Origin: CAYXLI01 sp964464925
Lineage (GTDB): Bacteria; Acidobacteriota; Terriglobia; Bryobacterales; Bryobacteraceae
Assembly: GCA_964464925.1 (NCBI GenBank)
Contig: CAYXLI010000001.1
Span: forward strand, 186,001 to 250,000
Length of the DNA stretch: 64,000 nt
Direction of reading: 5' to 3'
Shown here: positions 43,579 to 52,675 of the stretch, in pieces
Position numbering within the stretch: the first letter of the stretch is position 1
Layout of the letters: the number at the start of each line of letters is the position of its first letter
Position numbers and translations under genes: made by a program
The notes under the pieces: generated by a model
Databases searched by the model: none
Told to the model about the DNA's origin: nothing
Seen by the model: the letters and a program-made list of their open reading frames with translations, nothing else

Positions 43579-44432
43579 CCACCGCCCTCGTTCATACAAT
43601 CGCTGACATCCGCCGCGCGGTCGCTAAGGCCAGGCGAGAAGGCTTGGCGATCGGGTTTGTCCCCACTATGGGAGCCCTGCACGAGGGCCACGGCGCTCTG
43701 ATCCAGCAAGCGCGTAACGAGTCGGGCTTTGTTGTGGTTAGCGTTTTTGTGAATCCGATTCAGTTCGACCGCCAGGACGATTACGATCGATATCCCCGGA
43801 CCCTGGCAACCGATGTAGATTTCTGTCAGGCTCACGGTGCTGACCTAGTCTTCGCCCCTTCCACAGAAGAGATGTATGCGACTCCTCAGCTCACTTTCGT
43901 CGAGGTCTCGACTGTTTCGGACTTTCTCTGCGGCCAGTTCCGGCCCGGCCATTTTCGCGGCGTCGCCACGGTAGTTAATAAGTTGTTCAATATCGTTCAA
44001 CCGGATACGGCATTCTTCGGCGAAAAGGATGCTCAGCAATTGGCGGTTATCCGGAAAATGGCCGTCGATCTCAACATGCCGGTCACGATCGTGCCTGTTG
44101 CCACGGTTCGCGAACCGGATGGATTGGCCATGAGTTCCAGGAACCGCCGGCTCAGTCCCGAAGAAAGACGCGACGCGCCCGTGATCTATCAGGCCTTGCT
44201 CGAAGCTCGCGCGGCGATTCGACAGGGATGCTCTGAGGCTCGCGCGGTAAAGGACGCCTCTCTTGCAGTTCTCCGCACCGCTCCCCAACTTCGGGTTGAA
44301 TACCTGGAAATCGTGGACGATGCCACGCAGCAGCCCGTGGAACAAATCTCCGGGCCCGTCCGCGTCGCCATCGCAGCGTGGTTGGGACAGACACGGTTGA
44401 TCGACAACGTGAGTGCAGAGCCGGCCTCGTGA
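43575..44432 (+). CDS. panC: Pantothenate synthetase
   Basis: 285 residues. FVPTMGALHEGHGALI (HIGH-like ATP site), VSVFVNPIQFD, NKLFNIVQPDTAFFGEKDAQ and DGLAMSSRNRRLSPEER are all present. Joins pantoate and beta-alanine. It ends within the GTG start of kdsD. Confidence 0.96.
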   Translation: MTTALVHTIADIRRAVAKARREGLAIGFVPTMGALHEGHGALIQQARNESGFVVVSVFVNPIQFDRQDDYDRYPRTLATDVDFCQAHGADLVFAPSTEEMYATPQLTFVEVSTVSDFLCGQFRPGHFRGVATVVNKLFNIVQPDTAFFGEKDAQQLAVIRKMAVDLNMPVTIVPVATVREPDGLAMSSRNRRLSPEERRDAPVIYQALLEARAAIRQGCSEARAVKDASLAVLRTAPQLRVEYLEIVDDATQQPVEQISGPVRVAIAAWLGQTRLIDNVSAEPAS

Positions 44433-45430
44433 AAACGAAAAATACGCATGCATGGCTCACGGCTGCGCGGCAGGCCATGGACATTGAGGGGAACGCGATC
44501 TTAGCTGCTTCCAGCCGCCTGGATGAAAGCTTCTGTCAGGCGGTGGAGCTGATTCTGAATCATCCGGGGAAGTTGGTGGTGACGGGCGTCGGCAAGTCGG
44601 GTCACGTAGGCCGGAAACTGGTCGCTACCCTCTGCAGCACAGGAACTCCCGCCGTATTCCTGCACGCGGCGGAAGCCGGGCACGGCGATTTGGGAGTTTA
44701 CGCTTCGGGCGATCCGACACTTCTGATCTCGAAAAGCGGAGACACAGGCGAATTGCTTGGGTTATTGCCGGTGTTGCGCGAATTCCACTCTCCCCGTATA
44801 GGGATCATCGGAACGCGAAACTCCCCACTCTGTCAGGAACTGGATGTGGTTCTAGACGCGTCGGTGGAGCGCGAAGCCGATTCGAACAACATCGTCCCGA
44901 CCGCCAGTTCCGCAGTCGCTTTGGCGTTCGGGCATGCGTTGGCGATTGCCCTTATGGAGGCGAGGAACTTCAAACTGGATGAATTCGGCCGCTTTCATCC
45001 GTCAGGGAATCTGGGCCGCAATCTCAACGTCTCTGTGCGCGACGTCATGCATGGGAGAGAGGAAGTGGCCTGGGTGGCGCCCCAGGATTCCCTCAAGCAG
45101 GTGGTAATTGCCATGACAATGCATCCGCTCGGCGCCGCGTGTGTGGTCGATGCGGAAGGAAGGCTCATGGGACTGATCACAGACGGCGATGTGCGCCGCG
45201 CGCTACAGGCGCACGACGACATCCGGCAACTGCAGGCGTGGGACGCCATGACCCGGACTCCGATTACAATCAGGCCCGATGCCCGTCTTCAGGAGGCATT
45301 GCTTCTCATGGAGGACCGTCCTTCACAGATTTCGGTGCTACCTGTGGCCGCTTCAGACGGGGAGCCCTGCATAGGCATCATACGCCTGCACGACATTTAT
45401 CAGAGCCGGTGGCGGCTCCATCCTAAGTAG
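44429..45430 (+). CDS. kdsD: Arabinose-5-phosphate isomerase (KdsD/KpsF/GutQ)
   Basis: 333 residues from GTG 44429 (GTGA overlap with panC). SIS domain: VTGVGKSGHVGRKLVATLCS, LISKSGDTGELLGLL; two CBS domains near 210-330 (VRDVMHGREEVAWVAPQDSL, MTRTPITIRPDARLQEAL). Makes arabinose 5-phosphate for KDO in lipopolysaccharide. Also implies an LPS-containing outer membrane. Confidence 0.94.
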   Translation: MKTKNTHAWLTAARQAMDIEGNAILAASSRLDESFCQAVELILNHPGKLVVTGVGKSGHVGRKLVATLCSTGTPAVFLHAAEAGHGDLGVYASGDPTLLISKSGDTGELLGLLPVLREFHSPRIGIIGTRNSPLCQELDVVLDASVEREADSNNIVPTASSAVALAFGHALAIALMEARNFKLDEFGRFHPSGNLGRNLNVSVRDVMHGREEVAWVAPQDSLKQVVIAMTMHPLGAACVVDAEGRLMGLITDGDVRRALQAHDDIRQLQAWDAMTRTPITIRPDARLQEALLLMEDRPSQISVLPVAASDGEPCIGIIRLHDIYQSRWRLHPK

Positions 45431-45447
45431 GCACGATCGGCGGAAGT

Positions 45448-46014
45448 ATGAAGGTGTTGGTGCTCGATAACTATGATTCGTTTACCGGGAACATCGTCCA
45501 TATCCTGGAGGACTTGGGATCGCATTGCGAAGTGCACCGGTCTGACAAGATCGGCCTGGACCGGATTGCAGCCTTACAGCCTGATCGAATCGTACTCTCT
45601 CCGGGTCCATTTGGTCCCGAGAAGGCCGGCGTGTGCAATGAAGCAGTACTTGCATTCTCGCGAGACGTGCCGGTTCTTGGCGTCTGTTTGGGGATGCAGG
45701 TAATTGCGTCTGTTGCTGGAGCGAGCGTCCGGCCATCGGGCTGCCCGGTCCACGGGAAGACCTCACCTGTGTTTCACGCGGGAAACGGCATTTTCGCCGG
45801 CCTGCCAAGTCCGTTTCTTGCAGCGCGGTATCATTCGCTCCACGTCGTGCCGGAATCGGTTCCGGAGGAACTCGAAATCACCGCTCGCACTGCGGACGGC
45901 GTGATTATGGCGTGCCGCATGAAAGGTGCCCGAGTGGATGGTGTGCTGTTCCACCCGGAGTCATTTTTGACGGAACACGGACGCCTCCTGTTCGATAATT
46001 TTCTGCGAGGCTGA
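45448..46014 (+). CDS. pabA: Glutamine amidotransferase, aminodeoxychorismate synthase component II
   Basis: 188 residues. Class I glutaminase: LVLDNYDSFTGNIVH, catalytic Cys in VLGVCLGMQVIASV, LFHPESFLTEHG with His-Glu. Could serve anthranilate synthase too (TrpG), but the PabB-type partner follows 5 bp downstream, pointing to folate synthesis. Confidence 0.92.
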   Translation: MKVLVLDNYDSFTGNIVHILEDLGSHCEVHRSDKIGLDRIAALQPDRIVLSPGPFGPEKAGVCNEAVLAFSRDVPVLGVCLGMQVIASVAGASVRPSGCPVHGKTSPVFHAGNGIFAGLPSPFLAARYHSLHVVPESVPEELEITARTADGVIMACRMKGARVDGVLFHPESFLTEHGRLLFDNFLRG

Positions 46015-46019
46015 CCGGC

Positions 46020-47462
46020 ATGTGGGACGATCGACTCTCCCTGGCGCGCCGTCAGGAACTCATTCAAAGCCTTCGCGGCGTGCTGCCGGCACCTCGCTCC
46101 GGCGCCGCTTCCAGCACCGTCCGCTTGCGAGCCGCGGAATCGGCGACGGACGTTGCCGCCGGTCTGCAGTCCTCGCCGGGTTTCGTGTGGCTGGACAGAT
46201 CAGGTGGGCGGGGCCGTATTTTCTCTGACCCGCTCGTCCGAATTTCTGTCTCTAGCAGGCAAGCCAATATCGAAGGTCCCTGTGGCCGCATCAATGTGGC
46301 CGCCCGAGGCTTTGATCTCTTGGAAGCGATCCTGGAGGCATGGAACGGCCCTCGGGGCGGTCTGCTCTGCGGTTACTTAGGGTATGAGGCGGGTGCCGAA
46401 CTCGAAGAACTCCTGATGCCCCGGCGACACTCTTCGGATCTCCCTGATGTGGTTCTAGGGCTATACGACTTCGCGTTCGAGTACGGTTTGAACGGGTGGC
46501 GGTTTTCAGGGACAGATGCCTGGCGCGGAAGTGCCGGTCTGCCATTCCCTGCTGAGCAGGCAGAGGCTCGCCTTGTTTGCCCTCGCTCCGTTCCGTCTTC
46601 CCTCCCTTTGGCCGGCCCCGTAGTCAGTATGCCGCCGGATGATGGTTTCCAATCTGCTGTTGGACGCCTTGTGCGCCGGATCCACAATGGCGAAGTGTTT
46701 CAAGTAAATATCTGCCGGCGCCTGGAAGCGACTCTTCACGAGTCTGGACTCTGGCCCGCTTACCTGCGGCTGAGGGCGGCGAGCCCTGCATCACACGGCG
46801 CTTTCCTTCGGATCGGTGCCGGATATGCGTTGCTCTCGGTAAGTCCGGAACTCTTCTTGAGCGTTCGAAACGGCGAAGTGCGATCGTGCCCGATCAAAGG
46901 GACACGGCCAAGGGGTGTGACGGAGGACGATGATCGGCGGCTCGCCTTCGAACTCGTGCAAAGCGAGAAGGACCGCGCGGAACTCGCCATGATCGTGGAT
47001 GTGATGCGAAGCGACCTCAGCAGGGTCTGCACTTCCGGCTCTGTTGCCGTTGCCGCTCATGCGCAACGGATGTCGCTGCCCACGGTTCACCACCTGTTTT
47101 CCGAAGTAACGGGAAGACTGCGGGAAACTCCCGGGATTGCCGGCTTGCTTCGGGCCTGTTTCCCTGCGGCATCGATCTCGGGTGCGCCTAAGATCCGCGC
47201 GATCGAACTGGCCGCGCTGGAAGAGGGCCGGCTGCGGGGTCCCTGCATGGGAAGTATCGGTTGGCTCTCACTCGATGGCGATATGGAACTCTCTGTTGCC
47301 ATCCGGACGGCAGCCGCTTCCAAAGGCCGCATTTGGTATCTTGCGGGTTGCGGGATCACGGCTGAATCGGATCCCGAGCTTGAATTCGCTGAATCGCAAG
47401 CCAAGGCTTCCGCATTTATCCAGGCTCTGGATTCCTTGCGCAATGACAACGTTTCGGAATAG
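46020..47462 (+). CDS. pabB: Aminodeoxychorismate synthase component I
   Basis: 480 residues, chorismate-binding fold: GEVFQVNICRRLEATL, CPIKGTRPRGVTEDDD, KDRAELAMIVDVMRSDLSRV, FPAASISGAPKIRAIELAAL, GCGITAESDPELEFAESQAK. The Lys at residue 293 (PIKGT) is the family marker that separates PabB from anthranilate synthase (PIAGT in TrpE). Makes 4-amino-4-deoxychorismate for p-aminobenzoate. The pabC lyase is not adjacent. Confidence 0.93.
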   Translation: MWDDRLSLARRQELIQSLRGVLPAPRSGAASSTVRLRAAESATDVAAGLQSSPGFVWLDRSGGRGRIFSDPLVRISVSSRQANIEGPCGRINVAARGFDLLEAILEAWNGPRGGLLCGYLGYEAGAELEELLMPRRHSSDLPDVVLGLYDFAFEYGLNGWRFSGTDAWRGSAGLPFPAEQAEARLVCPRSVPSSLPLAGPVVSMPPDDGFQSAVGRLVRRIHNGEVFQVNICRRLEATLHESGLWPAYLRLRAASPASHGAFLRIGAGYALLSVSPELFLSVRNGEVRSCPIKGTRPRGVTEDDDRRLAFELVQSEKDRAELAMIVDVMRSDLSRVCTSGSVAVAAHAQRMSLPTVHHLFSEVTGRLRETPGIAGLLRACFPAASISGAPKIRAIELAALEEGRLRGPCMGSIGWLSLDGDMELSVAIRTAAASKGRIWYLAGCGITAESDPELEFAESQAKASAFIQALDSLRNDNVSE

Positions 47463-47470
47463 AAAAAGAT

Positions 47471-47545
<75 letters not shown>

Positions 47546-47572
47546 GTCGGGTGGGATCTAAAGTTATTGTAC

Positions 47573-47646
<74 letters not shown>

Positions 47647-47677
47647 AGTAAGGTGAGTTGCTACCAACATAACATGC

Positions 47678-49417
47678 TCACGGAATGACGGGCAGCAATA
47701 CATGCGAGGGATACTGCCGGCCATGGTAAATGGTCTGGTTTGCGACGCGTAGCTCTGTTTCATCCGCGATGGCACGCCCCGTGTTTGGATTGCGATCGAA
47801 TCGCGGAAAATTGCTGCTCGAAATGTCTATGCGGATCCGGTGCCCCGCCCGAAACACATTGCTTGTCACGCCCGCATCGATATTCATCGTGTAGATCTCA
47901 CCGGGGCGCGCCAACTCAGGTTTCGCCAATGACGTCCGGTAACGCAGCCGTTGGATTCCATCGCACAAAAGCCGTGCCGTTCCGTCCGGAAAAACATCGA
48001 CCAGCTTCGCCGTGAAGTCCGTGTCTGGTACCGTCGTCGACGCAAATAGAGTGACGCGGACCGGTCCGGTCACTTCCATATCCCTCTTTAATACTTCCGA
48101 AGTGAAAATTAGTACATCCCGCCGCATCTCTGCCGGGCGCTGGTCCATGGGACCCCATGCGAAGATCTTCGGATTGCAGCAAATCGCGCCACCCAGTGTG
48201 GGTACCGGATTTTTCGGATCATATTTGTATGAGTCCGGCAGGTCCGTTCGGCGCGGGTCGCTCACGAGCGCGCCATCACCATTCGCCGTATTCGCATTGC
48301 CTTTTCCTGCGAAATAAAACGGGGTGTACCGCGTGCGCGCCAGTGGCCATTCCTTCTCGTCACGCCAGCGATTCTCGCCCATTACGAAGATCCGTACTGG
48401 CGCGAATGGCACTTCGGGCTGAGGCTGCTGGCTCTTCAACCAGTATTCAAACCATTGAGCCTGAAATCTTCGAATCGGCGCGGCCGAGTCCGGTCCGAAA
48501 TCGACTCCCGGAAACCTCACGGACATATCGTGAGGCCAGGGGCCGATGAGAATCCTGTTCAAGGTGCTGTGCTCGCTGAGCGCCGTGAAGCCCCGGAGAT
48601 CGCCTTCCGAGTAATTGTCGTACCAGCCACCCACTATGAATGCCGGCACGTCGATCCGATCCGCCCTCGCCCTCACGCTGTAGCTCTTCCAGTAGGCGTC
48701 ATAACTCGGATGGTTCAGCGCTTCCTGCCAGAACTCGATCTTCTGGCCGGTCGTGAACTTATCGGACGTGCGGAGAGGCAAGTGCCGCGTGAATTCGTCA
48801 AACAGGATCTTCGGTACGTCTGGAACCCGCAAATTCTCGGCCATCCACAAGAGTCTGTGGCCCAACTTCATCGCGCCGCCTGTGGAATAGAAGCGGTCCT
48901 CGTACTCATCCGATCCCGATACCACCGGGAAGATGGCCTTCAAATGCGGATTTGCGGACAGCGCAGCCCGCCATTGTGCAATGCCGAGATACGATCCGCC
49001 CGCCATTGCGACTTTGCCGTTAGACCAGTTTTGTCGCGCGATCCAGTTCAGCGTATCGTTGCCGTCGTTTATCTCCTGGGTCATCGGACGGAACGTGCCT
49101 TCGGACCCGTTGCGCCCCCTCACACTTTGCAGCACCACAACATATCCCCGCGTGATGTAAAAGCGGTACGCACGAAACATTTCGTCCGTATTTTGATAAG
49201 GCGTGCGCAGCAGAATCGTTGGCTGCCGCGGGCTACCTGACAGCTTGAGGACACGGGTAACCAGCCGCACGCCATCGCGCATGGGGACTTTGACGGTAAA
49301 CTGGTCTTCTTTTGGTGGTGTGTTCGCTCTCGGCGGATTTGCCGGCAACGCCCAAATCGCCGCCGACGCCAGGAGTGCGAGCAACGCCCGTAGCCCCATC
49401 TCCCCATCTTCCTTCAT
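47678..49417 (-). CDS. CocE/NonD family serine hydrolase (X-Pro dipeptidase-like)
   Basis: 579 residues, signal peptide (GLRALLALLASAAIWALPA). Alpha/beta hydrolase with nucleophile in AMAGGSYLGIAQWRAAL, acid in VGGWYDNYSEGD and His in IGPWPHDMS, plus a C-terminal beta-jelly roll (VTGPVRVTLFASTTVPD, RIDISSSNFPRFDRNPNT). Secreted acyl or peptide hydrolase; substrate unknown. Its ATG (49417) overlaps the GT4 gene (ATGA); ATG 49399 is an alternative. Confidence 0.9.
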   Translation of the reverse strand: MKEDGEMGLRALLALLASAAIWALPANPPRANTPPKEDQFTVKVPMRDGVRLVTRVLKLSGSPRQPTILLRTPYQNTDEMFRAYRFYITRGYVVVLQSVRGRNGSEGTFRPMTQEINDGNDTLNWIARQNWSNGKVAMAGGSYLGIAQWRAALSANPHLKAIFPVVSGSDEYEDRFYSTGGAMKLGHRLLWMAENLRVPDVPKILFDEFTRHLPLRTSDKFTTGQKIEFWQEALNHPSYDAYWKSYSVRARADRIDVPAFIVGGWYDNYSEGDLRGFTALSEHSTLNRILIGPWPHDMSVRFPGVDFGPDSAAPIRRFQAQWFEYWLKSQQPQPEVPFAPVRIFVMGENRWRDEKEWPLARTRYTPFYFAGKGNANTANGDGALVSDPRRTDLPDSYKYDPKNPVPTLGGAICCNPKIFAWGPMDQRPAEMRRDVLIFTSEVLKRDMEVTGPVRVTLFASTTVPDTDFTAKLVDVFPDGTARLLCDGIQRLRYRTSLAKPELARPGEIYTMNIDAGVTSNVFRAGHRIRIDISSSNFPRFDRNPNTGRAIADETELRVANQTIYHGRQYPSHVLLPVIP

Positions 49418-50478
49418 GATCGAACGTTCGGCAATACCTGCCAGAACTGACGTGCCACGCGGTCCAGTGAATGCACTTGGCGGATGTGCTCTGCGGCCCT
49501 TCGCCCAACCGCTTCGCGATCATAGGGGAACCTTGCCAGCCAGATCAGCACGTCCTCCAGCATCGCCTCCTCCCCGAGTCCTGTGTCAATGCGAACGCAG
49601 CTTCCGTCCGGAAAGCCGCTGGTCTCCTCTCCACCGGACATCACGACGGGCTTTCCGATGCCCATGAACCGGATCGCAATCCCCGAAGTCTCCCCGGCCT
49701 GGGGGTACCGCAGGTTGATACAGACGTCGGTGGAATATGCGCGCCGCCAGAACTCGCTCTCATCCTCCGCATAAGGCATCCGGATCACCCTTGGTGTATC
49801 CAGCAGTGGTGCCAGCGTCTTTTCCAGATCGCGTGATACAAACTCGCCGGCCAACACCAGTTGTGCATCCAGCTTCAGCTTCCGAAATACGCGCAGCACG
49901 CTCGCCAGCCGCTTCGACTCCCTCAGATGTCCGAATACGCCGAATATTGTGGTCTTCCCGCGTTGCTCCATCGCCGGCTCGGACGGTTGCACGAACAGGT
50001 GAGGAATCTCAACAATGTTCGCCTGGGGCGCATGCCTCCGGACGATGGCCGCAGCCCCTCGATTGTGCACGATCACGATGCGCGCTGTCTCCGCAACCCT
50101 CCTCAGCATTGGATACCGGAAATATTCGACAGCCGCGGCGGACCGCGCCCTCTCCGCCCAGAACTTCTCCGCGAGCCCGCGGCTCCATCCGCCATAGTTA
50201 AAGACGAATTCCTGAATGTATTGCTCCCGGCTCAACGCGCCCAGGTAGAAGTGGTGCAGCACCGCGTCGTGCAGCAGAACAGCCCCTGGCTGCTTGATCG
50301 CGCGTTCGTAAATGTCGCGATGCAGTTGGTTATTTCCGAGCTGGTACAGATTTACATCGCCATCACGCCCGATGCGTACCCGCCCTTGCTGCTGCAAGCC
50401 CCTAAGCAATGCCGCCGCATACTCCGCGACTCCGGTTCTAGCTGGAGGCATCGGTGCAAAATAACCCAGCTCCCTCAG
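49414..50478 (-). CDS. GT4-family glycosyltransferase with probable CTG start
   Basis: 354 residues if CTG 50478 is the start. The conserved N-terminus LGYFAPMPPARTGVAEYAA begins before the first ATG (50451). A GGGAGG ribosome site (50490-50485) lies six bases before this CTG, whereas ATG 50451 has none close. C-terminal GT-B features: FGVFGHLRESKR (residue about 196), LVLAGEF, and SGIAIRFMGIGKPVVMSGGE near 282. It probably transfers a sugar in cell-wall or surface glycan synthesis. Overlaps the CocE/NonD gene. Confidence 0.8.
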   Translation of the reverse strand: MRELGYFAPMPPARTGVAEYAAALLRGLQQQGRVRIGRDGDVNLYQLGNNQLHRDIYERAIKQPGAVLLHDAVLHHFYLGALSREQYIQEFVFNYGGWSRGLAEKFWAERARSAAAVEYFRYPMLRRVAETARIVIVHNRGAAAIVRRHAPQANIVEIPHLFVQPSEPAMEQRGKTTIFGVFGHLRESKRLASVLRVFRKLKLDAQLVLAGEFVSRDLEKTLAPLLDTPRVIRMPYAEDESEFWRRAYSTDVCINLRYPQAGETSGIAIRFMGIGKPVVMSGGEETSGFPDGSCVRIDTGLGEEAMLEDVLIWLARFPYDREAVGRRAAEHIRQVHSLDRVARQFWQVLPNVRS

Positions 50479-50484
50479 ATTTTC

Positions 50485-50490
50485 CCTCCC
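50485..50490 (-). promoter_or_regulatory. Ribosome binding site that favours a CTG start
   Basis: GGGAGG, spacer GAAAAT, then CTG at 50478-50476. No equal site exists before ATG 50451. Confidence 0.5.
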
Positions 50491-50516
50491 ATTGGTCCTG
50501 TTTAGCGCCGTTGGAC

Positions 50517-51179
50517 TTACCCCTGCTTCTTCCTCTTTCCGAACAGCGCCGTCCCTACGCGTATATGCGTCGAGCCCTCTTGGATAGCCACCTCGAAATC
50601 ATGCGACATACCCATCGACAGCTTTTTTAGGCCGAGATTTTCACCCAATCCCCTCAGCCTTTGAAAATATGGCCGCGACGGCTCCGGATCGTCACTCCAT
50701 GGAGGCATGGTCATCAGACCGGTCAATTCCAAGTTCGGGAACCCACGCACCGCAGCGGCCAACGCAGCCAATTCCTCCGGAGCGGCACCCGCCTTACTCT
50801 CCTCTTCGGATAGCTTCACTTCGAGCATGATCTGCAGGCGTTTCCCCGACGCGTCCAGCCTTCCCGCCAGCTTCGCGGAATCCACCGTTTCGATGACATC
50901 AAACAACTCCGCCGCCACCTTGGTCTTGTTTGATTGCAGATGCCCGATCAGGTGGAACTTCGCTCCCGCCAAACCCTTCACAGCCGGATATTTACCTTGG
51001 AATTCTTGAACATAATTCTCCCCGAACTCGCGAAGCCCCAACTCGTATCCCTCCAGGATCACCTCGGCCGGGAACACCTTCGTGACCGCCACCAGCGTGA
51101 TCTCCTCGCGTTTCCTGCCACAACTCTGCACAGCCCGCGCGATCCGCTCTTCTACCGCCTCCAGATTTTCCCTAAGCAT
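50517..51179 (-). CDS. YggS/PLPBP family pyridoxal phosphate homeostasis protein
   Basis: 220 residues from ATG 51179; the longer start at 51266 would run under the opposing gene. PLP lysine in ITLVAVTKVFPAEVI (about residue 36), FGENYVQEF, FHLIGHLQSNK, GLMTMPPW, LSMGMSHDFEVAIQEGSTHI. Binds PLP and buffers its pool. Divergent from the PD-(D/E)XK-like gene. Confidence 0.94.
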   Translation of the reverse strand: MLRENLEAVEERIARAVQSCGRKREEITLVAVTKVFPAEVILEGYELGLREFGENYVQEFQGKYPAVKGLAGAKFHLIGHLQSNKTKVAAELFDVIETVDSAKLAGRLDASGKRLQIMLEVKLSEEESKAGAAPEELAALAAAVRGFPNLELTGLMTMPPWSDDPEPSRPYFQRLRGLGENLGLKKLSMGMSHDFEVAIQEGSTHIRVGTALFGKRKKQG

Positions 51180-51212
51180 CAGTTCTGCAATCCAATCGTA
51201 TACTAAGGGCGA

Positions 51213-52637
51213 ATGGCGAATGACGCCCAAGCCGCGCAGCAAGCCATTGCCCGCTTCCTTGAGCATTCGCGCCAGCCCGCGCTACTTGAACCCGGTGAAC
51301 CCAGGTTCCTGCTCAACACCGAAAACTTCTCGTTCGAGATCCGGAACAGCCGCCTCTCCATTCATGTCTGGGACTCGGACCGCGCCCTGTTCCGCAAGAT
51401 CCGAAAGGTCAAGGCTGAGAAGCCTGGACATCTGGATCTGGAGGCCGAGCACTTCGGCAACCGCGCCGGCGTGCTGACTCTGCTTGACCTGTCCCGGCCG
51501 CAATCCCAGACAGCCTCGCGCCGAGGCGATCGTCTTGCCTTCCGGGACCGATTCCGCCGCTACGTCACCCGTCAGTTCCCAAGCTGGCAAATAGGTGACC
51601 TCAGCACCGAACCTGACCTCGAACACAGCCTCTCGCCGGTGTATGCGCGCAGTTCCGTGCGAAAAGGGGCCAGCCTGTGGGCCTGCATCGGCGCACCCCC
51701 GGAATCTGATCCTGACGGCATCCTCAGCTTTGGCCTCATCTGGTACGAATACCTCAAGCGTCGTGAGACGCGCCGCACGGTAGAGGGGCTTGCCCTGTTC
51801 CTTCCGGAGACGAAGGAGCGCATAACAGCCCTCCGCCTGCTTTGGCTGCCGCTCCTGCCGGTGCGCCTTTATGTCTATTCTCCGGACGATCACGAGGTGC
51901 CTGTCGATCTCACCGACTGCGGCAATTTCCTCAGCGGGTTGGAGCCCATCCGCCTGCAAACGCCGCGCCACACTCCGGAACTCCGGCCACTGATCGACAT
52001 TCCGGGAGTGGAAGCGGTCGAGGCACGCGATGGATCCACATCGCTGCGCGTCCGAGGCTACGAATTCGCTCGCATTCGTGGGACGCCGTCGCAGGATCTG
52101 AAGCCGCTGGCGCGCGAATTATCCTTTCGCCGGTCCGCCGATGCGGCCGATAAACACTCGAATCTCTACCTGAGCCATCCCGAAACCTGGCTGGAATGCC
52201 AGGTCCGGGGCAATCTCCGCACCATCGAAGCGTCTCTGCTCTCATCGCCGGTTCACAGCCAGATGCCTGCATTCGCCGCCTCGGATCGCGGAATCCTGGA
52301 TCTGCTCGCCTGCGATTGCCAGGGGCGCCTCGCAGTGCTGGAATTGAAAGCTTCTCAGGATATCCACTTGCCTTTACAGGCTCTGGATTACTGGATCCGC
52401 GTGCAACATGAATTGGAGCACGGAAGGCTTGCCAATCTGTTTCCGGGCACTCCATTGCGTAACACGCCGCCGCGTCTGTTCCTCATTGCACCCGCTCTGG
52501 AGTTTCACCCGACTACCCCGCTCATTCTTCGGCATTTCTCACCTAAAATCGACGTCCAGCAGATCGGCGTGGGTATGGACTGGCGGCGTGACATCAGTGT
52601 CGCTTTTCGACTCCATGGCGGCGAAAGCCGAGCCTAG
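51213..52637 (+). CDS. Uncharacterised protein with C-terminal PD-(D/E)XK-like nuclease motif
   Basis: 474 residues. The N-terminal 340 residues match no family I recognise. The C-terminal part has GILDLLACDCQGRLAVLELK with Asp363, Glu377-Leu-Lys379 and Gln389 in PLQALDYW, the layout of a PD-(D/E)XK core (Asp, ExK, then a Gln/Tyr helix). This suggests DNA processing, but the activity is not shown. The next gene is DUF697-like; no toxin/antitoxin or restriction partner seen. Confidence 0.65.
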   Translation: MANDAQAAQQAIARFLEHSRQPALLEPGEPRFLLNTENFSFEIRNSRLSIHVWDSDRALFRKIRKVKAEKPGHLDLEAEHFGNRAGVLTLLDLSRPQSQTASRRGDRLAFRDRFRRYVTRQFPSWQIGDLSTEPDLEHSLSPVYARSSVRKGASLWACIGAPPESDPDGILSFGLIWYEYLKRRETRRTVEGLALFLPETKERITALRLLWLPLLPVRLYVYSPDDHEVPVDLTDCGNFLSGLEPIRLQTPRHTPELRPLIDIPGVEAVEARDGSTSLRVRGYEFARIRGTPSQDLKPLARELSFRRSADAADKHSNLYLSHPETWLECQVRGNLRTIEASLLSSPVHSQMPAFAASDRGILDLLACDCQGRLAVLELKASQDIHLPLQALDYWIRVQHELEHGRLANLFPGTPLRNTPPRLFLIAPALEFHPTTPLILRHFSPKIDVQQIGVGMDWRRDISVAFRLHGGESRA

Positions 52638-52675
52638 AAACACACAAAGACGTTCGCGCGTCGCACAATAGGAAT

